Origin: Flaveria trinervia | Lineage: Eukaryota > Streptophyta > Magnoliopsida > Asterales > Asteraceae | Assembly (NCBI GenBank): GCA_025506515.1 | Contig: CM046453.1 | Location: 5,336,910-5,400,909, forward strand | DNA length: 64,000 nucleotides | Direction of reading: 5' to 3' | Shown here: one piece after another, positions 23,192 through 34,892 of the stretch | How the letters are laid out: every line of letters starts with the position of its first letter | Position numbering within the stretch: position 1 is the first letter of the stretch | Program-made: the position numbers and the translations under genes | Notes under the pieces: generated by a model | Told to the model about the DNA's origin: nothing | Database searches by the model: none | The model's input: only the letters and a program-made list of their open reading frames with translations

Positions 23192-26100
23192 TTATTCGTT
23201 GTCCCACTTATTGTTGGCAAAGTGTTGGTCTTTTTCCTTCTGATCAGTAGAGAAGATGACCCATGTAAGCTCCGGCCTGGGAAGAAACCTCAAATGTTTG
23301 TTTGGTAGAGTATGAATGGGAACTCTGTTTTGGGGAACAGGACACAGAGTTGTTATCCCATTCATGAGATTTACTTCCCCAATAATGAGTCTGTACGACT
23401 CTCTTGTGTAGGCCTCAAGGAAGGTGATTTGTTCCTCCATGGTTAGCTGCTCAGCACCTCCTTCAATAATGATTCAGGCCATAATACTCAGACAGGTATT
23501 TGGCCTGTTTCCCATTCTTTAGCTCCACAGTTGTTATTATTCTGTAAGCAAACTCATCCGAGTGATTACCCTCTAGGAACAACTGGAGCTCATTTTTCCT
23601 GACTTCCTCAAGCCTCTTGTAACTAACCCCTTTTTCACTATTTTGTTTTCCAGCATCTTCTGAGGGGTTAGATTAGCTTTGTAGGCCTTCTTGAAGTCTT
23701 CTAGGATTTCCCAGGGTGAAACTACAAAAACCAGAGAGATCACTTCATCTACGATCTTTTCACCTGGCCAATGTATCTCTGAGGTATATTTTTCTTATGA
23801 ATTCTGTGAGAGACCCTGGGATCAGGCCAAATCCTCACTCTTTCCTTTTGATATTGAAAGGTATGCCTGAGAGTGTAAAGTCTGAGGGCTTGCTTCTTCA
23901 TGTTGATGATAGAAGATGTGGCTGCATAAGCTTTGTCAACTCTCTTCAGCAATTCCTCATCATGCTGTTTATGAAGCTCTTCTTCTTCTAGCTTCACTTT
24001 AACCATTTGTCTCTGGACTTCAGGAGTAATTGCTGAGGAGTGGCTTGTGGCCTTAGGCAACTGAATCACAGCTAGAGCGCAGTCTGTCTTCATCATCTTC
24101 TTCATCATCTTCTAGCCTCAATATCCTTCTCTTCTTCTTCAAGGGTATATCATCGGCTATGGGTTTTGAGGGTAAGGGAGTTGGTTTGGTGGGTTGTGTT
24201 TTGGGTGGTTTTGGTGTGGGAATGTTGACAGGCTGTTCTAGCATCCTTGAGGTGAGTGTGGCTTTTGATTGCTTGGCTAGCTCAGTCCTGCTCCCAGCAC
24301 CCGCTTCATTCAAAGCTTCAATAACAAGCCCTTTAGTATATGCTTCAGACGAACAGATCTTTGGGTGATTGCCAAGATACTGTCCCTGGACCAAGCTTTG
24401 ATTTCGATCATTGCTCTTCCAAGATATTTTGCAATAAATCTAATCATGATTTCAAGCCTTTTTCTCTTCTAACACTTCATAACTTGCCCATCTATTCTGG
24501 ATTTCTTCAATCTCTAGTCGTCGAATCTCAGAGTCAAGTTTATTGGTGTCATGGCCTTGCCTAAACAGCTGATCAATGATGTTGTCCATTGATCTGCTGT
24601 GTTCGGCATCAGCCCTTTTATCAGTAGCTCCAAGGCTTTATCTTCAGCAATGTGCTCATCAGCACCTTTCTTTCGCTTGTAGGTGAGCATTGGTTGCTGT
24701 TCTTTCTCCTCCTTTTGGGCTTGCTTCGCTTCCTTCTTTTCCTGGATCTTTTTCCTCTTCTTTTCTTTCACTGCAATACTCTCCCCTTTTGGATGCATTG
24801 GAGGAAGGGGTTTGTACCGCAGAAAGAGGCTTTTGTACAACAGCATCAATCAAGGGCTGTAAAGTTGAGGAAAGCCTCTCATCAATGGCTTTAGTCACAA
24901 TATCAGTGATTATGGGTGTGATGAGAGGGAGGGAATTTTGAAGTACACACCTATTTGCTTAGGAGGGTTCTGTTCCTGAGAAGTAGGGCCTGAAGCAGAG
25001 GCAGGTGGTTGATTTGGGAGTGGCTCAGTGTTTGGGGAACCTTCAAGTGAAGGTGCCATCTGGGGTGGTAGAGGCAGATGGTCTTTCTCCTTGTGAGAGT
25101 TGATCAAGTAGGTTTTGCAGCCTACTGACTTTCTCTTCAAGGATTGTGTTCTGGGCAAGAACATCATAGAAAAAGCCCAGGTCATCATCAGCCGAAGCTG
25201 AATCATCTGACCTCCTGCTTAGAGCAGGATTTACATGCACTGGGTGTAGACCAGTTGATGCATGTGCCCCTTGTGCTTGGTACTAGGGACTTCCAGCCTC
25301 AGGACAGTGTCCATCATCGGCTGTTGCCTCTAGTGAGGTCTTGGCAATGTTACCAGCCTCAGTCTGATCATGTGCTGAGTCAGAGGAGGTGGCAGCCTCA
25401 CTAGATGTTCTAAGCTCCTTGTCTACACCAGGAGATAGAAGTGGTAAACCCCTGTGCTGTGGGTTCTCAAGTGCACTGTGTTCCTCCTCCTCAATTGTAG
25501 AGGTAGTCCCAGTAGGGAGTGGTTTCTGGGGAGGGGTGAGGAGTGCAGTTGAGTCAGCACTTGTGCAACTATTAAAGTTGGGCTGTGAGGGGCGGTTGGT
25601 TGGGGTGAAGGGATAGAAGCAGTGTGCACCTGGGGAGTTGGTGCTCTTCAATGGCAATCCCCTCAAGTGAGGAAGATCCCAGATATGTGGGTACCCCTTT
25701 GTGGTTGCTGCAGGCTCCTGTTGAGAGAAGCCTGAGCGGCTATGGCTGGAAGAGTCATTGTATCCACTTGGGGGTTGGACCAGTGGATATATCCTGCGTT
25801 TGTGTTGCAGGGGCATCCTCAAGGGACTCAATTCCCTGAGTAGCCGTTTTGGGTTTCTTGTTGGTGGGTTTGTGGGGACTTTTGATTTGGAGGTGGTGGT
25901 TGTGGGTTCCAGCTGCATGGGTTTTCGCTTGGCAGCCATTTTAAGTGTCTGGTCAGAGTTGTGCCGGGAGTATACTTCCGGCAGAACAGCCGTAGCAGGG
26001 ACTCCCAAGCCAACAAGTCCCTCAGCATTAAGCTGGTCTGTAATAATGGCCATTATGACCGTGGATAAAGTATCCAACGGTTGGCAGTTAGTTTTTGAGC

Positions 26101-26660
26101 CATATCTTTGAGCTCTGAAAATATTATTTCTGAAAAGTTTAGTGGTTGTTGCTCAAGGATAGAATACATTACCTGCTGCCATTTCGTCGACATTTGATCC
26201 CAAGACGACGTCTTAGGGGCCAAACATACATTCACCATGTGAAAGATTAGGCGCTCAGCGTCATTAAAGTGTTTCTTCAAGATAGTGGAGGCACTGAGAT
26301 CGCCTTGATATCCATGTTGGGCAAAGGATAGATCTGTGGTGCCCTTCGGATATCCAGCAGGAGAAGTAGCATCATTCAGATGAAGAATTTTGCGGATTAT
26401 TGCAGGAGTGATGACTACTTCTTTGTTGTTTACGACCGACTGGAGGATGGGTGTGTTGTTCTCCCCAGTGGTATAGTAACGTTCATCCAAATGGTGCAAG
26501 GATTCGGCATTAGTATGGGATTCAGAAGAAATGCCGTGTTGTATTGGACTGAACCATAAGATCGATAGCAGTATTGAACTTAGTCCAGATGGGCGATTTA
26601 GTGAGGTAGCAAAACAACATTGTGTCGCGGTTTAATTAGCATGGACGCCATGGAGAAGAG
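23192..26660 (-). pseudogene. C1 third coding region (env-like position), frameshifted
   Basis: It lies downstream of RNase H and upstream of the 3' LTR. A good start is CCATGGCG at about 26651, after a CT-rich leader. The first part (26053-26640) reads LTKSPIWTKFNTAIDLMVQ, then WQQVMYSILEQQPLNFSEII and ANRWILYP. This resembles the 'putative plant transposon protein' domain found in env-like ORFs of plant retroelements (recalled resemblance, unsearched). Next comes a Pro/Ser/Thr-rich stretch (25283-26077), a short coiled coil (LEEKVSRLQNLLDQL, 25043-25240), Lys/Glu-rich segments with a basic KKKRR patch (24053-24898), another charged helix (LEEEELHKQHDEELLKRV) and an end at 23192. I see no signal peptide or clear membrane segment, so 'envelope' is position only. 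At least six frame changes break it. Confidence 0.72.
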
Positions 26661-27344
26661 GGAAGCTTGGAGAGAACGTTAGGTTTGAAGAAGATGTGGT
26701 GTTAGTCATCAGTAGTTTTAAACGACTGTTGACATGGTATTATCCTTTCAGACGTTGAACAGCTGAAGTCGTGGTGTTAGGCATCAGTAGTTTAGAAACT
26801 ACTGAAGACCGTGGTTTTGACTTCAGATGATGAAACAACTGAGGACGTGGTGTTTGTCATCAGTAGTTATGAAACTACTGAAGACAGTGGTTTTGTCATC
26901 AGCTGTTGTAAACAACTGAAGACTTGGTATTAGTCATCAGTAGTTATAAAAATACTGAAGACATGGTTTTGCTTCAGTTGTTTAGAATGAAACAGCAGTT
27001 GTACAAACGACTGAAGAGAAAGTTCTCTTCAGCTGTTTTCGTATTCTTAGCTTTTCAGCTGTTTCATACTGTCCTCAACACATTCATCAGTCTTTTTGGC
27101 TGATTCAGTGATTCATAGGACATCAGTACTTATCTGTTTTTACTGATTGCAGTAGTTGTAACTACATCAGTAGTTGTAACTACATCAGTAGTTTAGAACA
27201 GACGAAGTACTGTAGTACTTGTGAGACATTAGCCTTCAGTAGTTATAAAAACTACTGAGGGTAAAAGAGCTCATCAGTACTTATATGTGACATAGTTACT
27301 AATGATCATCAGTACTTATTACTAAGATCATCAGTAGTTGTCAC
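26661..27344 (-). repeat. CAGTAGTT/ACTGAAG-rich segment between pol and the third coding region
   Basis: It is dense in CATCAGTAGTT, AACTACTGAAG and CTTCAGCTGTT variants in both orientations. The vocabulary is the same as in the C1 U3 (22520-23095 and 34020-34560) but it is not a simple copy of it. It ends in a CT-rich, leader-like stretch before the ATG at about 26651. It holds no ORF. Confidence 0.8.
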
Positions 27345-27725
27345 TTATTCTAGCTGCAGCATACCAAGCCTTAACACCAGGTTTTGGAAAGTTGAACTAT
27401 CCAAAGGCTTAGTAAAAATGTCTGCAAGCTCATCAGCACTAGGCACAAACTTAGGATCAATCAGACCTTTTTCAAAACAATCCCTTATAAAATGATGTCT
27501 GATCTCTATATGTTTTGTCCTAGAGTGCTGGACTGGATTTTTGACAATGCAAAGAGCTGAAGCACTATCCATTAACAATGGAGTCTTAGTCTCTGTAATG
27601 CCATAATCCAAAAGTTGGTTTTGAAGCCAGAGTACCTGAGATGTACAACTTGCAGCCGCAATGTACTCTGCTTCAGCAGTTGATGTAGCAACTGAGGTCT
27701 GTTTCTTGCTCTGCCAAGAAATCAA
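27345..27725 (-). pseudogene. C1 RNase H domain
   Basis: An open frame of 126 codons carries the copia RNase H signature: SWQSKKQTSVATSTAEAEYI, ALCIVKNPVQHSRTKHIEIR, HHFIRDCFEKGLI and the end ADELADIFTKPL. The catalytic Glu of AEAEY and the central Asp (MDSASAL) are visible. The upstream link to RT is frameshifted near 27735. Confidence 0.95.
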
Positions 27726-28840
27726 GCAGTTGCCTAGGAATTAACATCCACCAGAAGTTGATTTCCTGGTCAACTTACACCCTGCATAGTCAATGTCAGA
27801 AAAAGCAACTAATTTACCAGAATGTCCAGTAGAATACCATAAACCTAGAGATGAGTGCCTTGATATCTAAAGATCCTTTTGACTGCAATCATGAGACTCT
27901 TTAGGTGCAGCCTGAAATCTAGCACAAACACATGTAGCAAACATAATATCTGGTCTAGAAGCTGTTAATACATCAAGGACCCATCATACATCTGTAAAGT
28001 GTTTCATCAACCACTTTACCTTTCTAATCTGTATCCAGTTGTGTGGTGCTGCACATGGGAGTAGAACAAGGCTTACAGTTTTGTAAATCAAACTTTTGCA
28101 AAAGATCTCTTGTATATTTGGACTGATGAATGAAAATTCCATCAGCCTTTTGTTTGATTTGCAACCCCAGAAAGAATTGTAACTCTCCCATGGCACTCAT
28201 TTCAAACTTCTGTTGCATCAACTTTGTAAAGGCATCACACAACTTTGGATCAGAGGATGCAAAAATGATGTCATCTACATAAATTTGAACAAGTAGATTA
28301 TGCTGCCCAACTTTCTTAATGAATAAAGTCTTATCTATGGAGCCTCTAGTGAAATTATTTTCTAGAAGAAAGTTTGATAATGTCTCATACCAGGCTCTAG
28401 GAGCTTGTTTTAACCCATAAAGAGCCTTATCAAGCTTATACACCCAATTAGGATGTTTATTGTCCTCAAAGCCCGGAGGTTGACATACATAAACTTCTTC
28501 TTTAATTTTTCCATACAAAATGCACTTTTGACATCCATTTGAAAACTTTAAGATTTTGATAAGCAGCATAAGCTAAAAACAATCGAATTGCTTCCAGTCT
28601 GGCTACAGGGGCAAAGGTTTCATCATATCAATACCTTCTTCTTGTGCAAACCCCTGAACAACCAGTCTGGCCTTGTTCTTAACAATAAGCCCATTTTCAT
28701 CAGTTTTGTTCCTAAACACCCATTTAGTGCCTATTGCACACTTACCTGGAGGTAGAGGAACCAGTTCCCACACTTGCTGTTTCTTGAACTGAAGAAGCTC
28801 AAGCTGCATGGCATCACCCATCCATTGTCCTTTAAAGCAA
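27726..28840 (-). pseudogene. C1 reverse transcriptase (three frames)
   Basis: 28603-28821 carries WELVPLPPGKCAIGTKWVFR and KARLVVQGFAQEEGID. 28024-28569 carries YGKIKEEVYVCQPPGFED, LYGLKQAPRAWYETL, the catalytic YVDDIIFASSD and FFLGLQIKQ. The connection to RNase H (27726-28023) is decayed. Frame breaks fall near 28570-28640 (VARLEAIR region) and 28020. This is RVT_2-type RT, which defines copia. Confidence 0.95.
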
Positions 28841-30029
28841 TGTAATAATTCTGGCTCTTGCTGACTGATAAGAGAGCATAGAAGCAGAAATTTGACAATT
28901 GACTTCTTGTTGATACTCCAGCAGTGATATCACCAATGATTTGAGACATAGGGTGATTCTTCAAATCTTGATACACAATGAGATCTGTGCAAGTGTTTGT
29001 AGCAGGCTCAGCAGTAACAGATGGTGATGGTGAATCATTTCCTTGAAACCAATCAGTGGGTGGTAATTCAAAGGAAGTTGAATTCGAAGATCTCATCAGC
29101 ATTTGTTGTGGATGGTGCTACTGGAGCTACAGGAACATCAGGTCTAGCTGAATCAGGCAGCTGATCACTAAACCTGAAGAGGTGAGTACTGCAATCATCA
29201 TCATCATCAGCAGTACCACCAGGTGGTGAACTGTTGACAGGAGCAACAGCTGGAGTTTGATAAGGAACATATTGCAGTATGTCCAAATCAAATAACTCCA
29301 CAGGGCTTTGTGGAATCTTGTCCTTTGGAGATTCATTGAACTTAACATGTAGAGTCTCTTCAACCATCTTTGTTCTGCAGTTGAAGACTCTATGCCTTGC
29401 AAGTAGATGAATACCCAACAAAATACCCTGCATCCACCTTAGGATCAAATTTATGGAGTTGATCCTTTGTGTTGAGAATGAAACAGGGACACCCAAATGC
29501 TTTGAGAATGAAATCAGAGGAGCCAAATGATGGAGAACTTCATATGGAGTCTTCATCAACCTCTGATTTACTAAACTCTATTTTGCACATAGCAAGCTGT
29601 GTTGACAGCTTCAGCCCAAAAGGTCAGTGGCAAACCAGAGTCAGCCAGCATGGACCTTGCAGCTTCAATGAGGGTCCTGTTCTTTCTCTCCACTACTCCA
29701 TTTTGTTCTGGAGTCCTTGGAATGCTGAACTGCCTTTTGATCCCTTTGAAGATAGAAGTCATCAAGTGTATGATTTCTGAATTAGTTCCATTGTCACTCC
29801 TAATACACTTGACTGGAAGGGAATACTGCTTCTCAATATACAACACAAGTGAATAATCTTCTGAGCAGCCTCATCCTTTGAATGTAGAAAGAAAGTCCAT
29901 ACAAATCTAGTAATCATCCACAATTACCAGATAGTATTTCTTCTTTGCCATGCTCATTACTCTCACAGGACCAAATAGATCCATATGCAGTAATTGCAAG
30001 CAGGCAGTGGACTTAGGCACTTCAATAGG
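28841..30029 (-). pseudogene. C1 integrase (core and variable C-terminal part)
   Basis: 29571-29846 carries the core end: VKCIRSDNGTNSEI (second Asp), IKRQFSIPRTPEQNGVVERK (catalytic Glu) and RTLIEAARSMLADSGLPLTF. 29068-29559 continues with the KTPYEVL region and an acidic, Ser/Pro-rich C-terminus. The first core Asp region near 29900-30000 is present but out of frame. Confidence 0.92.
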
Positions 30030-30728
30030 AGGGAATGAGACTTTGTGCTGTTTTCCTTTTAAACACGCAGTGCAGGTTTCATCACAGTGGAACTCCTTTA
30101 TTGGTAAGCCTCTGACTAACTGTTGTGGGTAAGCTGATTCATGTTTTTGAGATTAACATGACCAAGCCTCCTGTGCCACAGTTTAGATTCTTGAAAGAGG
30201 CTTTGGAAAACAGGCAAGGATTGCCTTTGAGATCTATCTTCTTAGAAAGATCTAAGCATACACTCTTCCTGTCCTGTTGGCTTTCAGGAGAGTGTGATCA
30301 TCCAACACCTTGTCATTCAAGTGCAAAACTTTGGATGACAGAATCCTACAGTTTTGACTGGTGAAAAGGGCAACATGGCCTTTATCACACATTTGACTGA
30401 CACTCAAGAGATTGTACTGAGATTTTCCACATGATTAACATCATCAAATTTGATTTCTCCATTGGAGACAAAGCCCTTACCGATGATGTACCCCCTAGCA
30501 TCATTGCCAAAAAGACAAATCCCTTCTTTCCTTGAGAGTAGTCATGAGAAGAGAGCTGTTCCCAGTCATGTGCATAGATCCCCCACTGTCTACATACCAG
30601 ATGCTACTTTGGCATGTTGAAGAACCCTGCAATAATAAACAATCAGTTAGTTTTAGAGACCCAAACCTTTTTGGTTTTGGGCCTGGTCTCATCAATAGAT
30701 GGTAAACTAACAGGTTTATTTGAAACAA
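30030..30728 (-). pseudogene. C1 protease and pre-integrase region
   Basis: The frame at 30501-30728 contains SSIWYVDSGGSMHMTGN. The copia protease site is normally DSGCS/DSGAT. The His/Cys-rich pre-integrase zinc region lies at 30050-30400 (HLNFKNMNQL and HCDETCTACL-type sequence on the minus strand) in shifted frames. Confidence 0.88.
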
Positions 30729-31121
30729 CAGCCAGAGAGGAAGAAGATGGTGTAGAAGAGGAGTCCTTTGGCTTGGACCTCCTTTTCTGTGGTTTCAACA
30801 TAGGAGTGTCTAGTTGGTAACTCTACCCAACAGATGTTGAACCATCATTACCAGCTGTGTCTGATTTTGTGATAAAGCTTTCAGCTCATCAGACACATTG
30901 CTAGTGGAGTTTTGATAAGTTCCTATGTTGCACCTTCTTCTTCTGAGCACTCTCAGCTGTCACCTGTTTACCCCTTCCTTTTTGGATTTCATTGAGGACT
31001 TAAGGGTTACAGGATTTGATGTTGCTGATACAAATGTGGTCTCAAACTCAGTTTTCATTTTAACCATTTTCTCTTTAATTTCTTCTTTTTGTTTGAGTTT
31101 GGAACCTCTTTTGTACCAACA

Positions 31122-32000
31122 TCATCTGTAAGATGATTGAACAACCACATACTTCACATGGTTCTTCTTCTTCATCTTAGGTTGATCATCAACTGAAGAG
31201 GGTGAAGCAACTGAAGACTTGCTCTTCAATGCTTTGGAAGCATTGTTTGCTTTCTTGACTGCCTCTTTAGTGGTCTTCAAACTCTTTCTACTGTCAGTTT
31301 TAATCTCTTCAGTACTGACAACAGTTGAAGTTTGAACTTCAGGTGTTAGATCCTGCTCTTTAGTCCTTTTAGGACCTTCAGGATTAACTCCTGAGTTGAT
31401 CAACTCATTAATCATGTGAATGTCAGCATTTGAACCATCAACATCAGCTGATAAGTTCAAAGAGGGCTTGATGCTGACTTCTACTTCTGATTGTGCTGTA
31501 TCAGAAGGTAAATCACATGATGTGATGGATTGGTTATCACTCTCACCATCAGATTCTACCTCTGCTCTTGGGGTAAAATCTGTAGGTGGAGCAGTGTGAT
31601 TGTAACCAATTCCAAACTTCACATTTGAAGCAGATTGCTTACTAAGAAGCATTTCAAAACCTTTGCATGATTGTACCCATCTATCACACTCGACCTGGGT
31701 AACTGCAAGGGTTTCTTTGAGATCTTTGTACTTCTCTAGAAGTACTTCTTCTCTAGCCTTATCATCAATTATTGGCAATTCAGTTTATAAATCTCATCAT
31801 TTTTATCTTTAAGCACAGACTCAAACTCAGCTTTGTTTTTGGAAATTATTTGTTCTAGCTCAATGTTCTTATTAATTAGAGCTACATTTGCTTCTCTAAT
31901 GGAAGCAAATGCTGCTATGCATGGTTCAGAACATAATTTGGCTTTTGCCTCAGAGGATACCTGTGATACCTGAGGGTAGAGGCATTAGAAAATGAAGTAT
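31122..32000 (-). pseudogene. C1 Gag C-terminal spacer with coiled coil
   Basis: The open frame of 218 codons (31122-31778) begins with heptad-like REEVLLEKYKDLKETLAVTQ, then SKQSASNVKFGIGYNHT, an acidic Ser-rich stretch and a Lys-rich end (KKANNASKALKSK). Another helical segment (EANVALINKNIELEQIISKN) lies at 31790-31910, out of frame. Such spacers occur in SIRE-type Gag; the role is not known. Confidence 0.8.
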
Positions 32001-33481
32001 CAGCAGACTCCAAAGCCATAAGAGCTAGATTCCCAAAAGGACTGTCACCACCATGTTGACCAGCACCTGAGAACAGTTGGTCATGACCAGACCTGTCATC
32101 TGGTAAACTGCTCCAGTCAACACTCCTGGGGTGAAGAAGCTGTGTTGTTGAGGTTGAGGTTGTTGATGAGATTGGGATGGCTGAGGTTCTGGTAGTGCAT
32201 GAGTTGTGGTGCCATAGGAACTTGAACTTGATTTGACTGTGGCATGTAATAACAAGGGTACGGATATGGCATTTGACCCTGAGGAACAAAATATGCGGAG
32301 ATTGTGTTGAGGATGATGACTAGAGGTGACAGGATGTTGCCCTCTGTGTTGTTGACTATTGCCAGGAAAAGTCACAAAGGGTGCAGTGGAGTTAGATCCA
32401 GTTGATCTACACTCTCTTGCAAAGTGTCCAAGCCTTTGGCATTTGTGACACCTCAACTTGCTCTTGTCAAAACCAACTTTGGTTTTGCCAGAAAGTCCGG
32501 GGAATTTTCTTCCAGTTCTTTTATAGAACTTCTGAGATCTGATATTTATCAGGGCCATTTGGCTCAAATATCCATCTCCTCTAAGTCATCATCAGCAATC
32601 CCCTTGAGATCATCCATAATGAAGCATAGATTGTCATTATTACACCCAGTAAACTGACCATCAATACTCACAAATGCAGAATCAGAAGTGCTTGAAGAGA
32701 AATTAATATGCTCATCATACTGGCATTCAGATGAAGCATATTCTGACTCATGACCCACCAAGGCAGTGTTGCCTGGTACAAAGTCTTCAGTGAGCTTTCC
32801 AGATGAAGATAGCTTTCTCTTCTGTTCTATCTCTCTCTCAAACGTGAGCAGTTTCCCATGGAGTTGGGTGAGAGATAGTTTGTCCAAACTTGCACTGGAG
32901 CGTAGGACAATAGTATATGTGTCCCATCTCTCAGGCAGTGATCTGAGAAATCTGTTATTCATCTGAATATTTGTGTACTCAAGTTTGACCATTTTTAGTT
33001 CAGAGATCAAACAAGAGAACCGCTCATATTGTTGAGTCAGTGTCTCACCCTTTCTATGAGAGAATGTCTCATATTGTTGGACAGAATTTCTCTATTATTT
33101 GCCAAGACCTCATCTGTTCCTCCAAATTGTTCTTTCAAGGCATTCCAGAGGTCATGGGCAGTTTCATGATGCATTAGCCCAGAATAGATTTCATTGGCAA
33201 TGCCATGGCTAGAATTCCATGGGCTTTTGCATCAATTTCAAGCAACTTCTTATCCTCATCAGAGTATTGCTCCTCCCTCCTCTTCGGAACCATTTGATTG
33301 GTTTCCGGGTTATTCACCATAGGCTTGTGTGGACCATGTACCACTGATGTCCAACAACCTGCGCTGTTAACAGACAGTGATGGAGCATACGTCTTTGCCA
33401 TATGTTATACTCATTCCTAACCAACATTGGTGGCTTGGTTGAGGAACCAGTATTGTGAGGATCATTGGAGGGAGTGGTCAT
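32001..33481 (-). pseudogene. C1 Gag (UBN2-type capsid and zinc knuckle)
   Basis: I place the start at 33481 (MTTPSNDPHNTGSST), from which the frame runs into a PPMLVRNEYNIWQ motif. It shifts near 33390. 33174-33401 continues with DEDKKLLEIDAKAHGILAMA, 32564-33010 with NRFLRSLPERWDTYTIVLR, and 32025-32567 with the zinc knuckle CHKCQRLGHFARECR (about 32410-32455). A Gln/Pro/Ser-rich tail follows. The protein would coat RNA in the particle. Confidence 0.92.
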
Positions 33482-33701
33482 TTTCAGTTCAAAAACAATT
33501 TAATTCAAGCTTTAAAAGGTTTTAAACAGACCACAACAAACTCAATGAAAACCAAGAAGAGATCTCAAGATGAATGACCAGAAATACAGAAAATTTCAAT
33601 CTCTATAACCGTTTCTTGCAAAAACAAAAGCTAATTCAATCAGACTTAGATCTTGAATAGCAGTTTCAATGATCAATTATTAGACCGATCAATGATTAAC
33701 C

Positions 33702-33713
33702 GCTCTGATACCA
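33702..33713 (-). other. Primer-binding site of C1
   Basis: The minus strand reads TGGTATCAGAGC, two bases from the 5' LTR, complementary to initiator-Met tRNA. Confidence 0.93.
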
Positions 33714-33715
33714 TT

Positions 33716-34619
33716 TGACAGGATCAGTGATCACAAGTTCGATGTATTAGAATTCAAAGCAGCGGAATATGAACAAGAATTAGACAAATTGTATCAAGCA
33801 ATTGATACTTGTATGCATTAAGAGCGCATACGGTTATAGGGAGAGAAGATATATTTCTGATTTCAAGGAATGTTTATAGATGTAGAATATTTCTAATCAA
33901 ATCATTCATTCATCCCCTATTACAATAGGTTGTCACTCCTTATATAGAGTGCAACAATCACTGCTGTTATCACGGAAAGTGACAACTGGCAGATCTAATA
34001 CAAAAATAACTAACTCTTAACAAACTACTGAAATGTTCACAACTACTGAGAACATATCAGAGTGTTAAGTACAAAATATAAGACTACTGAAACTACAACG
34101 ACTGAAGAACAAGCTCTTCAGTCGTTTTACAAAACTACTGAAACATAAAAATATAAAACTACTGATATCACAACTACTGAAGAAGTACTCTTCAGCAGTT
34201 GTGACAAACTACTGACGCTTCAGTACTTGATCTTCAGACTTTGACCTTCAGATGTTTCATCAGCTGATGACTTCAGTAGATATCATCAGCTAATGTCTTT
34301 AGTCTTTGTCTTCAGACTTTGTACATCAGTTGTTGATCTTCAGCACTTGTAAACTCTTCAGCTGTTGTACTTCAGTACTTTGGTCTTTCAGCTTCAGCAC
34401 TTGTGTTCTTCAGCTGTTCAGCTTCAGTACTTGTGTTCTTCAGCTGTTGTACTTCAGCACTTTAGTTCTTCAGCTGTTGAAGTCTTCAGCACTTGATCTT
34501 CAGCTGTTGAAGTCTTCAGCACTTGTCAAACTGCTGATGAGGCTTTCAGCAGTTGTTGTGATACCATGTGAGACTTAGAGGTTTTCTGATCTTGGCTCAT
34601 TGGTTCTTTTGGTCCAACA
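33716..34619 (-). repeat. 5' LTR of C1 with TATA box at 33940-33948
   Basis: It matches 22261-23155 closely. In element sense, U3 is 34619 to about 33920 and contains the CTTCAG/CAGTAGTT-rich array (34020-34560). CTCTATATAAGGAGTG at about 33940 is a strong TATA box, which puts the start site near 33910. TSD AAAAG follows at 34620-34624. Confidence 0.95.
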
Positions 34620-34892
34620 AAAAGCTTCGACTTGACTCACTTCTCAATGATTTTGCTCACTCGAATCAACCCGAACCAACTTTTCTCTCTTTTTCTCTTC
34701 TTTCTCTCTTCTCCTCTTTTGTTTGCTTAAAATGTGGGTGTGGGGAAAGGGTAATGGCTACCCTCTCCCTATATACATCTTCACATACCCTAGTTTCTTT
34801 CGTTGGCAAGTTTGGTCCCTCGACTTAGGATTTTATTTCTTTTCCTCTTTCGTCAGCTTCAAAATAAATAATTAACCGGGTGTTACAATCTT

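Larger units (their letters stand above)
22261..34619 (-). mobile_element. Copia element C1 with a third coding region (SIRE/Sirevirus-like)
   Basis: A 12.4-kb minus-strand Ty1/copia element has LTRs of about 0.9 kb at 22261-23155 and 33716-34619, a primer-binding site at 33702, a polypurine tract at 23156 and TSD AAAAG (22256-22260 and 34620-34624). Order in sense: gag, coiled-coil spacer, protease, integrase, RT, RNase H, repeat-rich segment, third coding region. The LTRs differ only by scattered small changes, so insertion is recent relative to the rest. Large size and a downstream extra ORF fit the SIRE/Sirevirus lineage; that placement is inference. Confidence 0.92.
20459..34887 (-). mobile_element. 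Solo LTR, subfamily A5, TSD ATCTT, split by copia element C1
   Basis: The LTR starts TGTAAGGTCCCG at 20459, is interrupted at 22260 and continues 34625-34887, ending GGGTGTTACA. ATCTT flanks it (20454-20458 and 34888-34892). The host sequence is G4 RT on both sides. Two units of about 80 bases sit at 20961-21040 and 21077-21157. A TATA box is at 20766-20772. Without C1 it is about 2.06 kb. Confidence 0.92.

Noticed and set aside
25389..26111. Plus-strand ORFs of 70-117 codons
   Set aside because: They are shadows of the C1 third coding region on the minus strand, with no domains.
23192..26660. A true viral envelope gene in C1
   Set aside because: Only its position is env-like; no signal peptide, fusion peptide, cleavage site or clear membrane segment is visible.
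34769..34776. TATATA near the start of the A5 LTR as its promoter
   Set aside because: It sits at the far 5' end of U3 and is poorly kept in other subfamilies; the TATA beside the conserved core (20766) is better placed.
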